A DNA stretch of 64,000 nt from Citreimonas salinaria (GCF_900107235.1 NZ_FNPF01000003.1:62001-126000), one strand, 5' to 3'; counted from the stretch's first letter, positions 18,717 to 29,651 are shown. Numbers and translations are program-made. The notes: generated by a model from the sequence alone, not told the origin.

Positions 18717-20714
18717 CTACTCCGCCGCCAGGGGCGCCTCGGCGCGCGCTTTCGCGCGGCGCGACAGATCGGCCATCAGCTCGGACGCGCGCGCGATCGG
18801 GTTCGTCAGGTAAAAGTCGCTCATCGCGTAGCGGAACGTCGCGTCGCCGAGGGCGCCCTGCTCCAGCGGCTGCCAGTCGTTTTCTGGGACCGTGTCGATC
18901 TCGGCCAGGTGCGGAACCGCCTCGACCAACTTCTGGCGCAGTTGCGCCAGGCTGTCCCAAGGCTGAGTCGCGCCGAGTTCGGCCGACAGGGCGCGCAGGA
19001 TGGCCCAGTTCTCCTTGGCCTCTCCGGGGGCGAAGCCGGCGCGCAGCGCCAGCTGCGGGCGACCCTCGGTGTTGACGAACAGGCCCTGTTCCTCGGTGTA
19101 GGCGGCGGCGGGCAGGATCACGTCGGCACGGTGCGCGCCGCGGTCGCCGTGGCTGCCTTGGTAGATGACGAAAGGTCCACCGTCCGCGTTGCGGGCAGTC
19201 TCGACCTCGTCGGCGCCAAGGTTGAACAGCACGTCGGATTGGCCGATTGCCTCCATTCCGCCGTCGTTCACGGCGCCCACGTCCATCGCCCCGACCCGGG
19301 CGGCGGCGTTGTGCAGCACCAGCATCCGGCCGCTCAGGGCCATGGCCTTGGCCAGCACGGCGGCACCATCGGCCTCGCGCAGGGCACCCATGCCGACGAC
19401 GACGATCGTCCCTTCGGGCGCATCGATCCCGTCGAGCGCCGAGCGCCCCTCGCCCAGTTCGACCACGTCATAGGTCAGGTCGCTGGCCGGCCCCACGCGC
19501 TGCACCGTCGCGCCGTTGATCCAGGCCTTGCGGATGCGCGCGTTCAGCACCGGCGCCTCGATCACCGGGTCGGTGCCGATCAGGATGATGTCGCGCGCCG
19601 TGTCCAGTTCCTCGATCGCGACGTTGCCGACATAGCCGCTGCGGTTGCCGGCGGGCAGCCTGGCGTTGTCGGTGCGGGATTCGACGATGCCGCCCTGCCC
19701 CTCGATCAGCTGTTTCAGCGCAAAGGCCGCCTCGACCGGGGCGAGGTCGCCGACGATGCCGGCCAGGGACTTCGCGCCTTTCATCGCCTCGGCCGTGCGC
19801 GCCAGCGCCTCGGGCCAGGTGGCCGGGCGCAGCTTGCCGTCCTCGCGGATGTAGGGCCGGTCCAGCCGCTGTCGACGCAGTCCGTCCCAGACGAAGCGCG
19901 TCTTGTCCGAGATCCATTCCTCGTTCACGCCGTCATGGTTACGCGGCAGGATGCGCATGACCTCGCGCCCTTTCGTGTCCACCCGGATCGAACTGCCGAG
20001 CGCATCCATCACGTCGATCGTCTCGGTCTTGCCCAGTTCCCACGGGCGCGCGGTGAAGGCGTAGGGCTTGCTGACCAGCGCGCCCACCGGGCACAGGTCG
20101 ATGATGTTGCCCTGCAGGTTGGAATTCAGCGTCTCGCCGAGGTACGAGGTGATCTCGGCATCCTCGCCGCGGCCGGTCTGGCCCATCTGGTTGATGCCCG
20201 CCACCTCGGTGGTGAAGCGCACGCAGCGGGTGCAGGAAATGCACCGCGTCATGTGAGTCTCGACCAGCGGGCCGAGGTCCAGGTCCTCGGTCGCGCGCTT
20301 GGGCTCGCGGTAGCGGCTGAAGTCGACGCCGTAGGCCATCGCCTGGTCCTGCAGGTCGCATTCGCCGCCCTGGTCGCAGATCGGGCAATCCAGCGGGTGG
20401 TTGATGAGCAGGAACTCCATCACCCCCTCGCGGGCCTTCTTGACCATGGGCGAGTTGGTGCGCACGCGCGGCGGCTGGCCATCGGGTCCGGGGCGCAAGT
20501 CCTTGACCTGCATCGCGCAGGACGCGGCGGGCTTGGGCGGGCCGCCCACGACCTCGACCAGGCACATGCGGCAATTGCCGGCGATCGACAGACGCTCGTG
20601 GTAGCAGAACCGGGGAATCTCGATTCCCGCCTCCTCGCACGCCTGGATCAGCGTCATGGCCGAGGGGACCTCGATTTCGGTGTCGTCGATGATGATCGTG
20701 CGCGTGTCGGACAT
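18717..20714 (-). CDS. nuoG: NADH-quinone oxidoreductase subunit G
   Basis: 665-residue iron-sulfur subunit of the NADH arm. The N-terminal 2Fe-2S set (CYHERL, GNCRMC), the HxxxC-type cluster ([18 protein letters not shown]) and two further Cys groups (CISCTRC, CPVG) are present, followed by a molybdopterin-oxidoreductase-like domain that has lost its cofactor site. About 670 residues is normal for alphaproteobacteria and shorter than E. coli NuoG. The start [10 protein letters not shown] at 20714 is the conserved one; the open frame to 20858 covers the leader only. Confidence 0.97.
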   Translation of the reverse strand: MSDTRTIIIDDTEIEVPSAMTLIQACEEAGIEIPRFCYHERLSIAGNCRMCLVEVVGGPPKPAASCAMQVKDLRPGPDGQPPRVRTNSPMVKKAREGVMEFLLINHPLDCPICDQGGECDLQDQAMAYGVDFSRYREPKRATEDLDLGPLVETHMTRCISCTRCVRFTTEVAGINQMGQTGRGEDAEITSYLGETLNSNLQGNIIDLCPVGALVSKPYAFTARPWELGKTETIDVMDALGSSIRVDTKGREVMRILPRNHDGVNEEWISDKTRFVWDGLRRQRLDRPYIREDGKLRPATWPEALARTAEAMKGAKSLAGIVGDLAPVEAAFALKQLIEGQGGIVESRTDNARLPAGNRSGYVGNVAIEELDTARDIILIGTDPVIEAPVLNARIRKAWINGATVQRVGPASDLTYDVVELGEGRSALDGIDAPEGTIVVVGMGALREADGAAVLAKAMALSGRMLVLHNAAARVGAMDVGAVNDGGMEAIGQSDVLFNLGADEVETARNADGGPFVIYQGSHGDRGAHRADVILPAAAYTEEQGLFVNTEGRPQLALRAGFAPGEAKENWAILRALSAELGATQPWDSLAQLRQKLVEAVPHLAEIDTVPENDWQPLEQGALGDATFRYAMSDFYLTNPIARASELMADLSRRAKARAEAPLAAE

Positions 20715-20797
20715 GGCCGAGCCCTTCGTTTCCCATGGCTGGCAAGGCCCGCCGGCATCGGGCGGGCCGCGATTGCCCCTCCCTTTAGCGCGCCCCG

Positions 20798-20867
20798 CGC
20801 AGCGTTGAAAGGCGTGATCGGCCCGGAACGGCAGGAAAAATCGACGCGTGGCAGGCACAACGCTGCG
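20798..20867. repeat. Long-range inverted repeat in the nuoG leader
   Basis: CGCAGCGTTG (20798-20807) and its perfect complement CAACGCTGCG (20858-20867) are separated by 50 bases within the 199-base gap before nuoG. A large stem-loop in the mRNA is possible; no riboswitch family is recognised. Confidence 0.5.
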
Positions 20868-20913
20868 TCAGCATGCGATGCCTGTCCCGACGGTCTAACT
20901 AGAACACGGCCAA

Positions 20914-21318
20914 TCAGTGCAGCAGGCGGCCGATGGCGCTGTTGCTGTCGATCTGGCGCTGGCCGAAACGGCACAGTTGCTCCGTGTCCGTGCCGTCGAC
21001 GCCCTGCGCAGCAAGCCATGCCAGCGCCTTGCGCTTCATCCGCGCCTTTTCTTCCTTCGAGGTGACGTAGTCGTCGATCTCCTGATCGGAATAGCCCAGC
21101 GACTGCGCCTGCGACTTGAGGTTGTTGATCGTGATGTAGGCGCGCACCATGCGCGCGCCGATCCCGTCGCAGCGCTTGCGGATGTCGTCGGCGACGGCAA
21201 TCACCATCAGCGCGTCGTCGATCTGCGGCACCTGACTGAGCGGCGGCTTGGACTGCGCCTGCACGGGTGCGGCCAGTGCCGCGGCGACCAGAAGTGGGAG
21301 GGTGAGTCGCTTGAACAT
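20914..21318 (-). CDS. DUF5333-like exported protein between nuoF and nuoG
   Basis: 134 residues with a signal peptide (MFKRLTLPLLVAAALAAPVQA, cleavage after AQA near residue 22). The mature part is helical and charged (KEEKARMKRKALAWLA) with two cysteines (RKRCDGIG, TEQLCRFG). From memory it fits the Rhodobacterales family DUF5333, which is often encoded inside nuo operons. No catalytic motif is seen. Periplasmic location is inferred from the signal peptide. It is flanked by two gaps of 170-200 bases, larger than elsewhere in the operon, so it may have its own transcript. Confidence 0.75.
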   Translation of the reverse strand: MFKRLTLPLLVAAALAAPVQAQSKPPLSQVPQIDDALMVIAVADDIRKRCDGIGARMVRAYITINNLKSQAQSLGYSDQEIDDYVTSKEEKARMKRKALAWLAAQGVDGTDTEQLCRFGQRQIDSNSAIGRLLH

Positions 21319-21488
21319 GGGGCGGGCCTTTCGTCGGATTGGGGGTCTGCGGTGTCGGCTCGCGATGACAGATAGTCACTTTGACAGGCAATAACACCTA
21401 CCGGCAAAGCCCGTTTCCGGCGAACCCTTGCCCGGTTTCCCGCAGTTCCGGCGGGGCTTCGCCCGTGGCAGGCCCCTTGCCCATGCCT

Positions 21489-21875
21489 TCAGTCGCGGCA
21501 GCGTCCCGCGAAACGCAGCGCACCGCCCTCGATCACCAGCGCGGCCGGATCCGTGTCGGGGCCGACGGTCCAGTCGATGTCGGAGGTGCCGAAAAAGTGG
21601 ATGCAATGCTTCTTGCCGGCGTGATCGCCCGCAAGGATCGGGCCGCGAAGCGACTGCACGGCGCCCGGCACGCTGACGACGAAGGACTGCTTGTCGCGCC
21701 GTTCGACCGCGCGGGCGGTCGCGTTGAACCGCTGCCCCTCGAACAGGATCTCGGAACTGCCGGAGCCCGGCCAGCCCAAGCCGAACCGGCCGCAGCCCGC
21801 CAGCGCGAGCCCCATGCCCAGAACGAGGACGACGCGCGCAGCTTTCGTCTTCCGACCCATTCCGACCCGATCCAT
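21489..21875 (-). CDS. Putative lipoprotein between nuoF and DUF5333-like gene
   Basis: 128 residues with a twin set of basic residues (MGRKTKAARV), a hydrophobic core and the lipobox LAGC, so a probable lipoprotein. The mature part is beta-rich with two cysteines (KKHCIHFFG and AGRCRD at the end). The start is either ATG 21875 (GGGGGC upstream) or ATG 21860, which gives the cleaner signal peptide. It lies 85 bases after nuoF. No family is recognised; it is one of the accessory reading frames of this operon. Confidence 0.7.
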   Translation of the reverse strand: MDRVGMGRKTKAARVVLVLGMGLALAGCGRFGLGWPGSGSSEILFEGQRFNATARAVERRDKQSFVVSVPGAVQSLRGPILAGDHAGKKHCIHFFGTSDIDWTVGPDTDPAALVIEGGALRFAGRCRD

Positions 21876-21960
21876 CACGCCCCCGTTTGCTGGCTGCCGG
21901 GCCTGCGCCCGAGCGCGCGAACCATCGCCGCCCGGCCCGCCAAGGTCAAGCCGCGCCACG

Positions 21961-23250
21961 TTATTCGGCGGCGACGGCGCTGACGCGCTTGTGCTTGATG
22001 CGGTCCTCGATCTCGTCGCGGAAGTTGCGGATCAGGCCCTGGATCGGCCAGGCCGCCGCGTCGCCCAACGCGCATATCGTGTGGCCCTCGACCTGCTTGG
22101 TCACGTCGAACAGCATGTCGATTTCTTCGACCTCGGCGTCGCCGCGCACAAGGCGCTCCATCACGCGCATCATCCAGCCGGTGCCCTCGCGGCAGGGCGT
22201 GCACTGGCCACAGCTTTCGTGCTTGTAGAACTTCGCCAGCCGCCAGATCGCCTTGATGATGTCGGTGTCCTTGTCCATCACGATCACCGCGGCGGTGCCC
22301 AGGCCGGACTGCAGGTCGTTGCGCAGGTAATCGAAATCCATCACCGCGTCGCGCATCTTCTCGCCGCGCACGCAGGGAACCGACGATCCGCCGGGAATGA
22401 CCGCCTTGAGGTTGTCCCAGCCGCCGCGGATGCCGCCGCAATGCCGCTCGATCAGCTCCTCGAACGAGATGCTCATCTCTTCCTCGACAACGCAGGGGTT
22501 GTTCACGTGACCCGAGACGGCAAAGACCTTGGTCCCCGCGTTGTTGGGGCGGCCGAAACCGGCGAACCACTCGGCCCCGCGACGCAGGATCGTGGGCACG
22601 ACGGCAATCGACTCGACGTTGTTGACGGTGGTCGGGCAGCCGTAGAGTCCCGCGCCCGCCGGGAACGGCGGCTTCATGCGCGGCATGCCCTTCTTGCCCT
22701 CGAGGGATTCGAGCAGCGCGGTTTCCTCGCCGCAGATATAGGCGCCGGCACCGTGGTGCAGGAAGATCTCGAAGTCCCAGCCCGAGCCGGCTGCGTTCTT
22801 GCCCACCAGGCCCGCGTCGTAGGCCTCGTCGATGGCCGCCTGCAGGGCTTCGCGCTCGCGAATGTATTCACCGCGGATGTAGATGTAGCAGGCATGCGCC
22901 TGCATGGCGAAGCTGGCGATCAGGCAGCCCTCGATCAGCGTGTGCGGATCGTGACGCATGATCTCGCGGTCCTTGCAGGTGCCCGGCTCGGACTCGTCGG
23001 CGTTCACGACCAGGTAGGACGGCCGGCCGTCGCTTTCCTTGGGCATGAAGGACCATTTCAGCCCGGTCGGGAAGCCCGCGCCGCCGCGGCCGCGCAGCCC
23101 GCTGTCCTTCATCTCCTGGATGATCCAGTCGCGCCCCTTGGCGATCAGGTCCTTCGTCCCGTCCCAGTGGCCGCGCTTCTTCGCGCCGTCCAGCGTGCGA
23201 TCGTGCATGCCATAGAGATTGGTGAAGATCCGGTCCTTGTCAGCCAGCAT
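21961..23250 (-). CDS. nuoF: NADH-quinone oxidoreductase subunit F
   Basis: 429-residue NADH- and FMN-binding subunit with the 4Fe-4S cluster N3. The glycine-rich NADH/FMN region ([17 protein letters not shown]), [34 protein letters not shown] and the cluster ligands [11 protein letters not shown] plus C in HTICALGD are visible. It is preceded by a 3-base gap from a small membrane protein gene and is the electron entry point of the complex. Confidence 0.98.
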   Translation of the reverse strand: MLADKDRIFTNLYGMHDRTLDGAKKRGHWDGTKDLIAKGRDWIIQEMKDSGLRGRGGAGFPTGLKWSFMPKESDGRPSYLVVNADESEPGTCKDREIMRHDPHTLIEGCLIASFAMQAHACYIYIRGEYIREREALQAAIDEAYDAGLVGKNAAGSGWDFEIFLHHGAGAYICGEETALLESLEGKKGMPRMKPPFPAGAGLYGCPTTVNNVESIAVVPTILRRGAEWFAGFGRPNNAGTKVFAVSGHVNNPCVVEEEMSISFEELIERHCGGIRGGWDNLKAVIPGGSSVPCVRGEKMRDAVMDFDYLRNDLQSGLGTAAVIVMDKDTDIIKAIWRLAKFYKHESCGQCTPCREGTGWMMRVMERLVRGDAEVEEIDMLFDVTKQVEGHTICALGDAAAWPIQGLIRNFRDEIEDRIKHKRVSAVAAE

Positions 23251-23253
23251 GTC

Positions 23254-23472
23254 TCAGTCCTCGTGGTGTTCCCGGCGATCGCGCCAGAGCCCGTAAATCA
23301 TCCAGATCGCCCAGCCGAACCCCGCGAGCACGATCAGGTCCAGTAGCGCGCGCACCCGCTGCGTCAGGTCCAGCGCCTCTCCGATCGCGATGATCGCGAT
23401 CCAAGCAAGACCAAGCCCCGCCACGAACAGCGCGACGCGCCGTCCCCGGCGGGAATGGTCGGCCGACGACAT
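23254..23472 (-). CDS. Small two-helix membrane protein (DUF5337-like)
   Basis: 72 residues: a basic N-terminus (MSSADHSRRGRR), two hydrophobic segments (about residues 13-32 and 42-62) and a charged tail RDRREHHED. It ends 3 bases before nuoF and starts 9 bases after the helix-hairpin-helix gene, so it is surely in the operon. From memory it resembles DUF5337, a Rhodobacterales-specific family. A hairpin-like membrane protein with both ends in the cytosol is inferred. Function unknown; candidate supernumerary or assembly protein of complex I. Confidence 0.75.
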   Translation of the reverse strand: MSSADHSRRGRRVALFVAGLGLAWIAIIAIGEALDLTQRVRALLDLIVLAGFGWAIWMIYGLWRDRREHHED

Positions 23473-23481
23473 GGCGCGTCC

Positions 23482-24132
23482 TCAGCCCTTGTCGCCGCGC
23501 GCCAGCGCCGCGGCCTGCTTCGCCCAGTCGTCACGGCTGGCACGCCCGCGCACGCCGCCGACATTCTCGTCGATCCAGGCGATCTCGCCCGGGGTCCAGT
23601 CGGCGATCTGGTCGAAATGGTAGATGCCGATCTCGTTCAGCGACTCCTGCAGCTTGGGGCCGAGGCCGGTGATGCGACGCAGGTCATCGGCGCCGGCGGC
23701 CCGCGGCGTCTTCAGGCCCGACGGCTTGCGCGAGATCACTGCGGCTTCGGCCGCCTCGGCATTGCCGGGCTCGACCGGCGTGCCGACCCGCGCCAGTTCG
23801 CCAGCCACGCGCGCGGGCTGTGCCGCGGTGTCGTCGGCGCGCGCTTCGGCGTCCGCCTTGTCCGCACCGACGTCGGCGTCGGCCGGCATGGGTTCGGCGC
23901 TGGACGGCTCGCCCGCGGGGGCCATCGCCGCTTCGGTCGCCGCGACGGCGGCGGGCATCATGCCCAGGTTGACGAAGCTGCGCGGCGAAAGGCCCATGGC
24001 TTCCCACGGCGCCATCGCGGCGCGCATCATCTGCAGGTTGAAGGTGAGCATCGCATTGCTTTGCTGGTGCCAGAAATCGACCATGGCGCCGAAATCGTAG
24101 ACCGGCGGCATCATGGGAGTCGTCTTGGTCAT
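23482..24132 (-). CDS. Helix-hairpin-helix protein in nuo operon, copy 1
   Basis: 216 residues. The N-terminal 60 residues are Met-rich and helical (FWHQQSNAMLTFNLQMMRAAM), reminiscent of phasin-like helices. An Ala/Glu/Asp-rich linker follows. The last 70 residues hold a helix-hairpin-helix module: DDLRRITGLGPKLQESLN, IYHFDQIADWTPGEIAWID and RDDWAKQAAALA. The same module ends the next gene and NuoE. The start at 24132 is the first Met of the conserved-looking part. Such modules usually bind DNA or another protein; the link to complex I is inferred from place. Confidence 0.8.
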   Translation of the reverse strand: MTKTTPMMPPVYDFGAMVDFWHQQSNAMLTFNLQMMRAAMAPWEAMGLSPRSFVNLGMMPAAVAATEAAMAPAGEPSSAEPMPADADVGADKADAEARADDTAAQPARVAGELARVGTPVEPGNAEAAEAAVISRKPSGLKTPRAAGADDLRRITGLGPKLQESLNEIGIYHFDQIADWTPGEIAWIDENVGGVRGRASRDDWAKQAAALARGDKG

Positions 24133-24282
24133 GTCATCGCTCCATTCGCGTTGGCAAATCGGGGCGCACACGCGTCCCGCTCGACCCCGCCCTCCCCGCG
24201 GTGCCGAGCGAGGGGTCGCACAGCGCCCCGTGCCGCGCAAGCCCCCGTATCGTCGCAACGTGCCGTCAGCGCGCGCGTTCCG

Positions 24283-25020
24283 CTAGCCAGTCGCGAGCGT
24301 CCTGGCCTGCGCCACCCAGTCATCGCGGATGATCCGTCCCTTCGCGCCATCGACGTTGCGTTCGATCCACGCCACTTCATCGGCCGACCAACCCGCTATC
24401 TGGTCGAAATGATAGATCCCCGCGGCGTTGAGCTGGCCGGCGAGTTTCGGCCCCACGCCCTTGATCCGCTGCAGGTCGTCGCCGCCGGCGCCGCGGGGCG
24501 CGTCCAGCGTCTCGGGCTTGCGGCCGACCGGCTCCGACGCGGCGCCAGGTCCGGGCGCGCCGGCGGGCACCGGATCACGGGGCGGGATCGGCTTCGCCGG
24601 CTCGCGGGGCGCCTCGGCCGCGGGCCGTGCGTCGTCGGCCGGAACGGGTTCCGATTCCGCTGCCGGATCGGCGGGCGGCGTCGTGGCGGCCTGCGCAGTC
24701 GCGGGCGTCACCGCCGCGGCGCCGGCGGGTACCATCGCCTCGATCGGGCGCGGCGCCGTCGGGTCACGTTCCTGCGCGGGACGGTCCGTCGCGTCGGCGC
24801 GGGGCGCGGGCGGCATCGTCATCCTGCCCCCCATCGTGCCGCAGAACGCGTATTGGGCCAAACCCCCAAGCCCCAGCATGACCAGCGCCGCGAGAAAGAG
24901 CGCCCCAAAGAAGCCCCAGCCGCCGGGAACGAGCAGCAGCACGAAGACCAGCGCCCCCCCGGCCACCGCCAGCGCCCAGCATCCCGCCTTGCAACTGAAA
25001 CCGTCCCTGTCGTCGCTCAT
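24283..25020 (-). CDS. Membrane-anchored helix-hairpin-helix protein in nuo operon, copy 2
   Basis: 245 residues. Two transmembrane segments at about residues 15-32 and 36-57 (LVFVLLLVPGGWGFFGALFL region), then about 115 Pro/Ala-rich residues as a flexible linker, then the module DDLQRIKGVGPKLAGQLN, IYHFDQIAGWSADEVAWIE, RDDWVAQARTLA at the C-terminus. It is about 70 percent identical by eye to the module of the neighbour at 23482-24132. The N-terminal hydrophobic pair with cysteines (FSCKAGCWAL) would hold the module at the inner membrane. It lies 47 bases after nuoE. Confidence 0.8.
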   Translation of the reverse strand: MSDDRDGFSCKAGCWALAVAGGALVFVLLLVPGGWGFFGALFLAALVMLGLGGLAQYAFCGTMGGRMTMPPAPRADATDRPAQERDPTAPRPIEAMVPAGAAAVTPATAQAATTPPADPAAESEPVPADDARPAAEAPREPAKPIPPRDPVPAGAPGPGAASEPVGRKPETLDAPRGAGGDDLQRIKGVGPKLAGQLNAAGIYHFDQIAGWSADEVAWIERNVDGAKGRIIRDDWVAQARTLATG

Positions 25021-25067
25021 CCGATCTCTCCCAAGCTTGTCGCCGGGACCGTTCTAGCACGTCGCGC

Positions 25068-26189
25068 TCAGTCCGTCTTGTCCTTCGCAAGCAAGGCCTT
25101 GGCCTGCGCCACCCAGTCGCCGCGGCTGGCAGGCGCGTCGCCGTCCAGATGCGCATCCAGCCACGTGACCTCGCCCGGCGACAGCGCCGCGAACTGGTCG
25201 TAGTGGAACAGCCCCAGCTTGCGCAGCGCGTCGTCCATGTCGGCATCGACGCCGGACAGGCGCGTCAGGTCGTCGGCCTTGCCGTCGCGGGGCGCGGTCA
25301 GGCCGTGCGGCTGGGGATGCGCGGCGCCTTCGGATTCCGCGGCCGTCGCCGGTTCGGTCTCGTCCGGCCGGCCTGTCGCGGGGGTGACCGCCTCGCGCTT
25401 GTCGATCCCGGTCTCATCGACCGGGTGGTCGCCCGCGACCTCCGGGCCGCGCTTGCCCTCGCCGCCGCCGCGGCGACCCGACTGGTCGCCCCAGGGCGCG
25501 CGCAGCGGCTCTTCGGTGCCGTCGATGCGCTTGATCGTATCGCCCAAGTCCACCGCCCGCTGAACCGAGGCGTTGTACTTGATCGAGGCGTTGGTGAAGT
25601 CGGTCAGCGAAGTCAGCCCCGACGCGGGTTCCGACGCGAAGCGGCCGGTCTGGCTGCCCGGAACCGGCACCTCGCCCGCGGCCAGCCGGTCGATCAGGCT
25701 GCGCAGGCTGTCGGCGGTCAGGTCCTCGTAGTAATCCTTGCCGATCTGGGCCATCGGCGCGTTGGCGCAGGCACCGAGACACTCGACCTCCTCCCACGAG
25801 AAGCGGCCGTCGGCGGATAGCTGGTGCGCCTTGGGCGCGATCTTCTCGCGGCAGACGGCGATCAGGTCCTCGGCACCGCAGATCATGCACGACGTGGTGC
25901 CGCAGATCTGGATATGCGCCACGCTGCCCACCGGCTGCAGCTGGAACATGAAGTAGAACGTCGCCACCTCGAGCGCGCGCATGTAGGACATGTCGAGCAT
26001 CGTCGCCACGTGCTCGATCGCCGGGCGCGACAGCCAGCCTTCCTGCTCCTGAGCGCGCCACAGCAGCGGGATGATCGCGCTGGCCTGGCGGCCCGCCGGG
26101 TACTTGGTGATCTGCGCTTCGGCCCAGGCGAGGTTGTCGGGCGTGAAGGCGAAACTGTCGGGCTGGTCGGGATGCAGACGTCGCAGCAT
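25068..26189 (-). CDS. nuoE: NADH-quinone oxidoreductase subunit E with extra C-terminal module
   Basis: 373 residues. The first 170 are a normal NuoE with the 2Fe-2S (N1a) ligands in CGTTSC and ECLGAC. A linker rich in Asp, Glu, Gly and Pro (about residues 210-305) follows, and the last 65 residues carry a degenerate copy of the helix-hairpin-helix module of the next two genes ([51 protein letters not shown]; shown in pieces). Here the hairpin GVGPKL is changed to GVDADM, so the canonical loop is lost. E. coli NuoE has 166 residues; long NuoE forms are known in Rhodobacterales. Confidence 0.95.
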   Translation of the reverse strand: MLRRLHPDQPDSFAFTPDNLAWAEAQITKYPAGRQASAIIPLLWRAQEQEGWLSRPAIEHVATMLDMSYMRALEVATFYFMFQLQPVGSVAHIQICGTTSCMICGAEDLIAVCREKIAPKAHQLSADGRFSWEEVECLGACANAPMAQIGKDYYEDLTADSLRSLIDRLAAGEVPVPGSQTGRFASEPASGLTSLTDFTNASIKYNASVQRAVDLGDTIKRIDGTEEPLRAPWGDQSGRRGGGEGKRGPEVAGDHPVDETGIDKREAVTPATGRPDETEPATAAESEGAAHPQPHGLTAPRDGKADDLTRLSGVDADMDDALRKLGLFHYDQFAALSPGEVTWLDAHLDGDAPASRGDWVAQAKALLAKDKTD

Positions 26190-26290
26190 GGGATGACCCT
26201 TCGTCTGGCCCGGGCGGTCCGGGCGCATGTTCGTCTCGGGCGGTTTGCGCCGCCAATCATGTCAAGCGCCCGGCACCGCCAGTCGCATCC

Positions 26291-26309
26291 GGCGGCGCGT
26301 GTCGCCGCC
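26291..26309. repeat. Hairpin after the nuoD-nuoE lipoprotein gene
   Basis: GGCGGCG-CGTGT-CGCCGCC, a 7-bp perfect stem with a 5-base loop, 7 bases after the lipoprotein stop on the minus strand. No T-run. Similar hairpins follow nuoI and nuoJ. Confidence 0.55.
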
Positions 26310-26316
26310 CTTCGTA

Positions 26317-26637
26317 TCAGGGGACGGGCGGCGCCTCGGCTGCCACCGGCGCTTCGGGCACCGGCGCGCAGGCCCCCGTCACCAGCCGGACACCGCCGTT
26401 CGACAGGCGGACGGCTTCATCAGTCGCGACGCGGTACTCCGCGATCTCGGCCAGCTTCGCACGCCCGATGCCGGTCTGCAGGCCGACAGCCTGATAATCC
26501 GCGTCCGACGCAAGGTCGCAGCCGATCGAGGCCACCGCCGCGTCGAACGCGGCCAGGTTCTCGTCGGACACGCCCCGGGGCGGCATAGCGCAAGCGGCGA
26601 TCACGGGCAGCGCGGCAAGCGCCAGGAGCTTCTTCAT
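26317..26637 (-). CDS. Putative lipoprotein between nuoD and nuoE
   Basis: 106 residues, starting [16 protein letters not shown]: a compact lipoprotein signal with the lipid-modified Cys at residue 16. The mature part has two more cysteines (SIGCDLAS and TGACAPV) and ends in a Pro/Ala tail. ATG at 26637 overlaps the nuoD stop (ATGA), so it is translated with nuoD. The middle ([21 protein letters not shown]) looks helical. No known family recognised; third lipoprotein of this operon. Confidence 0.75.
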   Translation of the reverse strand: MKKLLALAALPVIAACAMPPRGVSDENLAAFDAAVASIGCDLASDADYQAVGLQTGIGRAKLAEIAEYRVATDEAVRLSNGGVRLVTGACAPVPEAPVAAEAPPVP

Positions 26638-27851
26638 CGGTCGACCTCTCCGAAAACGATATCCATGGTGCCGATGATGGCCGCCACATCGGCCAGCTGG
26701 TGACCCTTGGAAACATGATCCATCGCCTGCAGGTGCAGGTAGCCGGGCGCGCGCAGCTTAGCGCGGTAGGGCTTGTTGGTGCCGTCCGCCACCAGATACA
26801 CGCCGAACTCGCCCTTCGGTGCCTCGACCGCGGCATAGACCTCGCCCTCGGGCACGTGGAAGCCTTCGGTGTACAGCTTGAAGTGGTGGATCAGCGCCTC
26901 CATCGAGGTCTTCATGTCCGTCCGCTTCGGCGGCGTGATCTTGCCCCGCGACAGGATATCGCCGGGGCCCTCGGCGCGCAGCTTCTCGATCGCCTGCAGG
27001 ATGATCGAAGTCGACTGGCGCATCTCCTCCATCCGGCACAGGAAGCGATCGTAGCAATCGCCGTTCTTGCCCACGGGAATCTGGAACTCGAACTCGTCGT
27101 AGCATTCGTAGGGCTGCGCACGGCGCAGGTCCCAGGCCATGCCCGAGCCACGGACCATCACGCCCGAGAACGCCCATTCCTGGGCTTCCTCTGCGGTGAC
27201 CACGCCGATATCTGCGTTGCGCTGCTTGAAGATGCGGTTCTCGGTCAGCAGCGAGTCGATGTCGTCCAGCACCTTGGGGAAGTGGTGCGCCCACTCCTCG
27301 ATGTCGTCGATCAGCGCGGGCGGCAGATCCTGGTGCACGCCGCCGGGGCGGAAATAGGCCGCGTGCAGGCGCGATCCGCTTGCGCGCTCGTAGAAGATCA
27401 TCAGCTTCTCGCGCTCTTCGAAGCCCCACAGCGGCGGGGTCAGCGCACCCACGTCCATCGCCTGCGTGGTGACGTTCAGCAGGTGGTTCAGGACGCGGCC
27501 GATCTCAGAGTACAGCACCCGGATCAGCGAGGCGCGGCGCGGCACCGGCGTGCCGGTCAGCTTCTCGATCGCCAGGCACCAGGCATGCTCCTGGTTCATC
27601 GGCGCGACGTAGTCCAGCCGGTCGAAATACGGCAGATTCTGCAGGTAGGTCCGGCTTTCCATCAGCTTCTCGGTGCCGCGGTGCAGCAGGCCGATATGCG
27701 GGTCACACCGCTCGACGATCTCGCCGTCGAGTTCCAGCACCAGGCGCAGCACCCCGTGCGCCGCCGGGTGCTGCGGACCGAAGTTGATGTTGAAATTGCG
27801 GATCTTCTGCTCGCCGGTCTGGGCGTCGTCGAATCCCTTGGAGCCGTCCAT
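26634..27851 (-). CDS. nuoD: NADH-quinone oxidoreductase subunit D
   Basis: 405-residue 49-kDa-type subunit, derived from the large subunit of NiFe hydrogenases, that forms the quinone site with NuoB. Signatures: [18 protein letters not shown] at the N-terminus, [30 protein letters not shown] region, and the C-terminal DIVFGEVDR. The quinone-site His sits in GPQHPAAHG. It is separate from nuoC, unlike the fused nuoCD of E. coli. The start at 27851 overlaps the stop of a tiny membrane-protein gene (ATGA). Confidence 0.97.
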   Translation of the reverse strand: MDGSKGFDDAQTGEQKIRNFNINFGPQHPAAHGVLRLVLELDGEIVERCDPHIGLLHRGTEKLMESRTYLQNLPYFDRLDYVAPMNQEHAWCLAIEKLTGTPVPRRASLIRVLYSEIGRVLNHLLNVTTQAMDVGALTPPLWGFEEREKLMIFYERASGSRLHAAYFRPGGVHQDLPPALIDDIEEWAHHFPKVLDDIDSLLTENRIFKQRNADIGVVTAEEAQEWAFSGVMVRGSGMAWDLRRAQPYECYDEFEFQIPVGKNGDCYDRFLCRMEEMRQSTSIILQAIEKLRAEGPGDILSRGKITPPKRTDMKTSMEALIHHFKLYTEGFHVPEGEVYAAVEAPKGEFGVYLVADGTNKPYRAKLRAPGYLHLQAMDHVSKGHQLADVAAIIGTMDIVFGEVDR

Positions 27852-28024
27852 CAGTGTCTCTCCATGTCCTGCAGCTTCAGCGCCATGACCCACAGCAGGA
27901 TCAGCGGCACGATCGGGATCACGGCCGCGAAGGCCCAGTACTTGTGGACCCCGAAATGCGGCAGCAGTTTCATCAGCGGGATGATCGTCGCGACGGTGAC
28001 GGCGATCCAGATCAGGAAACCCAT
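27851..28024 (-). CDS. 57-residue two-helix membrane protein between nuoC and nuoD
   Basis: [17 protein letters not shown], a short HFGVHKYW stretch, then a second hydrophobic segment ending in KLQDMERH. Both ends overlap neighbours by ATGA (nuoC stop and nuoD start), which makes it a real translated gene despite its size. Two transmembrane helices are predicted, with charged ends. Its position between two genes for the quinone-site arm suggests it joins or assists complex I. No family recognised. Confidence 0.75.
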   Translation of the reverse strand: MGFLIWIAVTVATIIPLMKLLPHFGVHKYWAFAAVIPIVPLILLWVMALKLQDMERH

Positions 28025-28641
28025 CAGCCCTTCGCCTTCTCTTCGGTCTTCTCGTCGCCGGGCAGCACGTATTCCGCGCCCTCCCACGGGCTCATGAAGT
28101 CGAACTGCCGATATTCCTGAACCAGGCTAACAGGTTCGTAGACGACGCGCTTCTGCTCTTCGTCGTAGCGGACCTCGGTGTAGCCGGTGGTCGGAAAGTC
28201 CTTGCGCAGCGGGTGTCCGCGAAAGCCGTAATCGGTCAGGATGCGGCGCAGGTCCGGATGGCCCGAGACCAGTAGGCCGAACATGTCGAAGATCTCGCGC
28301 TCGAACCAGCTGGCCGAAGGGTGGATCGAGCTGATCGACGGCACGGTATCGTCCTCGCGCACGGGCACGCGCAGGCGGATGCGGTGGTTCTGCCACATCG
28401 ACAGGAAGTGATAGACCACGTCGAACCGCTTGGCCCGCTGCGGGTAATCCACCGCGGTGATGTCGACCAGCGTGGTGAAGCGGCAGGTCGCGTCGGTCTT
28501 GAGGAACTCGACCAGCCCGCGCAGGTTCGACAGCGCCACGTCGACCGTCAGTTCGCCATGCCGCGAAACCTGCCAGCCAAGTACGCAATCGGGGCGTCGC
28601 GCCTCGATGTGACTTCCCAACTCGTTCAGCGCCTCGGTCAT
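28024..28641 (-). CDS. nuoC: NADH-quinone oxidoreductase subunit C
   Basis: 205-residue 30-kDa-type subunit of the peripheral arm. The family signature [37 protein letters not shown] (seen here in parts: [29 protein letters not shown]) is present. It binds NuoD. It starts 42 bases downstream of nuoB and overlaps the next small gene. Confidence 0.97.
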   Translation of the reverse strand: MTEALNELGSHIEARRPDCVLGWQVSRHGELTVDVALSNLRGLVEFLKTDATCRFTTLVDITAVDYPQRAKRFDVVYHFLSMWQNHRIRLRVPVREDDTVPSISSIHPSASWFEREIFDMFGLLVSGHPDLRRILTDYGFRGHPLRKDFPTTGYTEVRYDEEQKRVVYEPVSLVQEYRQFDFMSPWEGAEYVLPGDEKTEEKAKG

Positions 28642-28683
28642 CGCGCCTTCTCCTTCAGGGCTATCGTCTGCACCGTCATCGCC

Positions 28684-29651
<968 letters not shown>

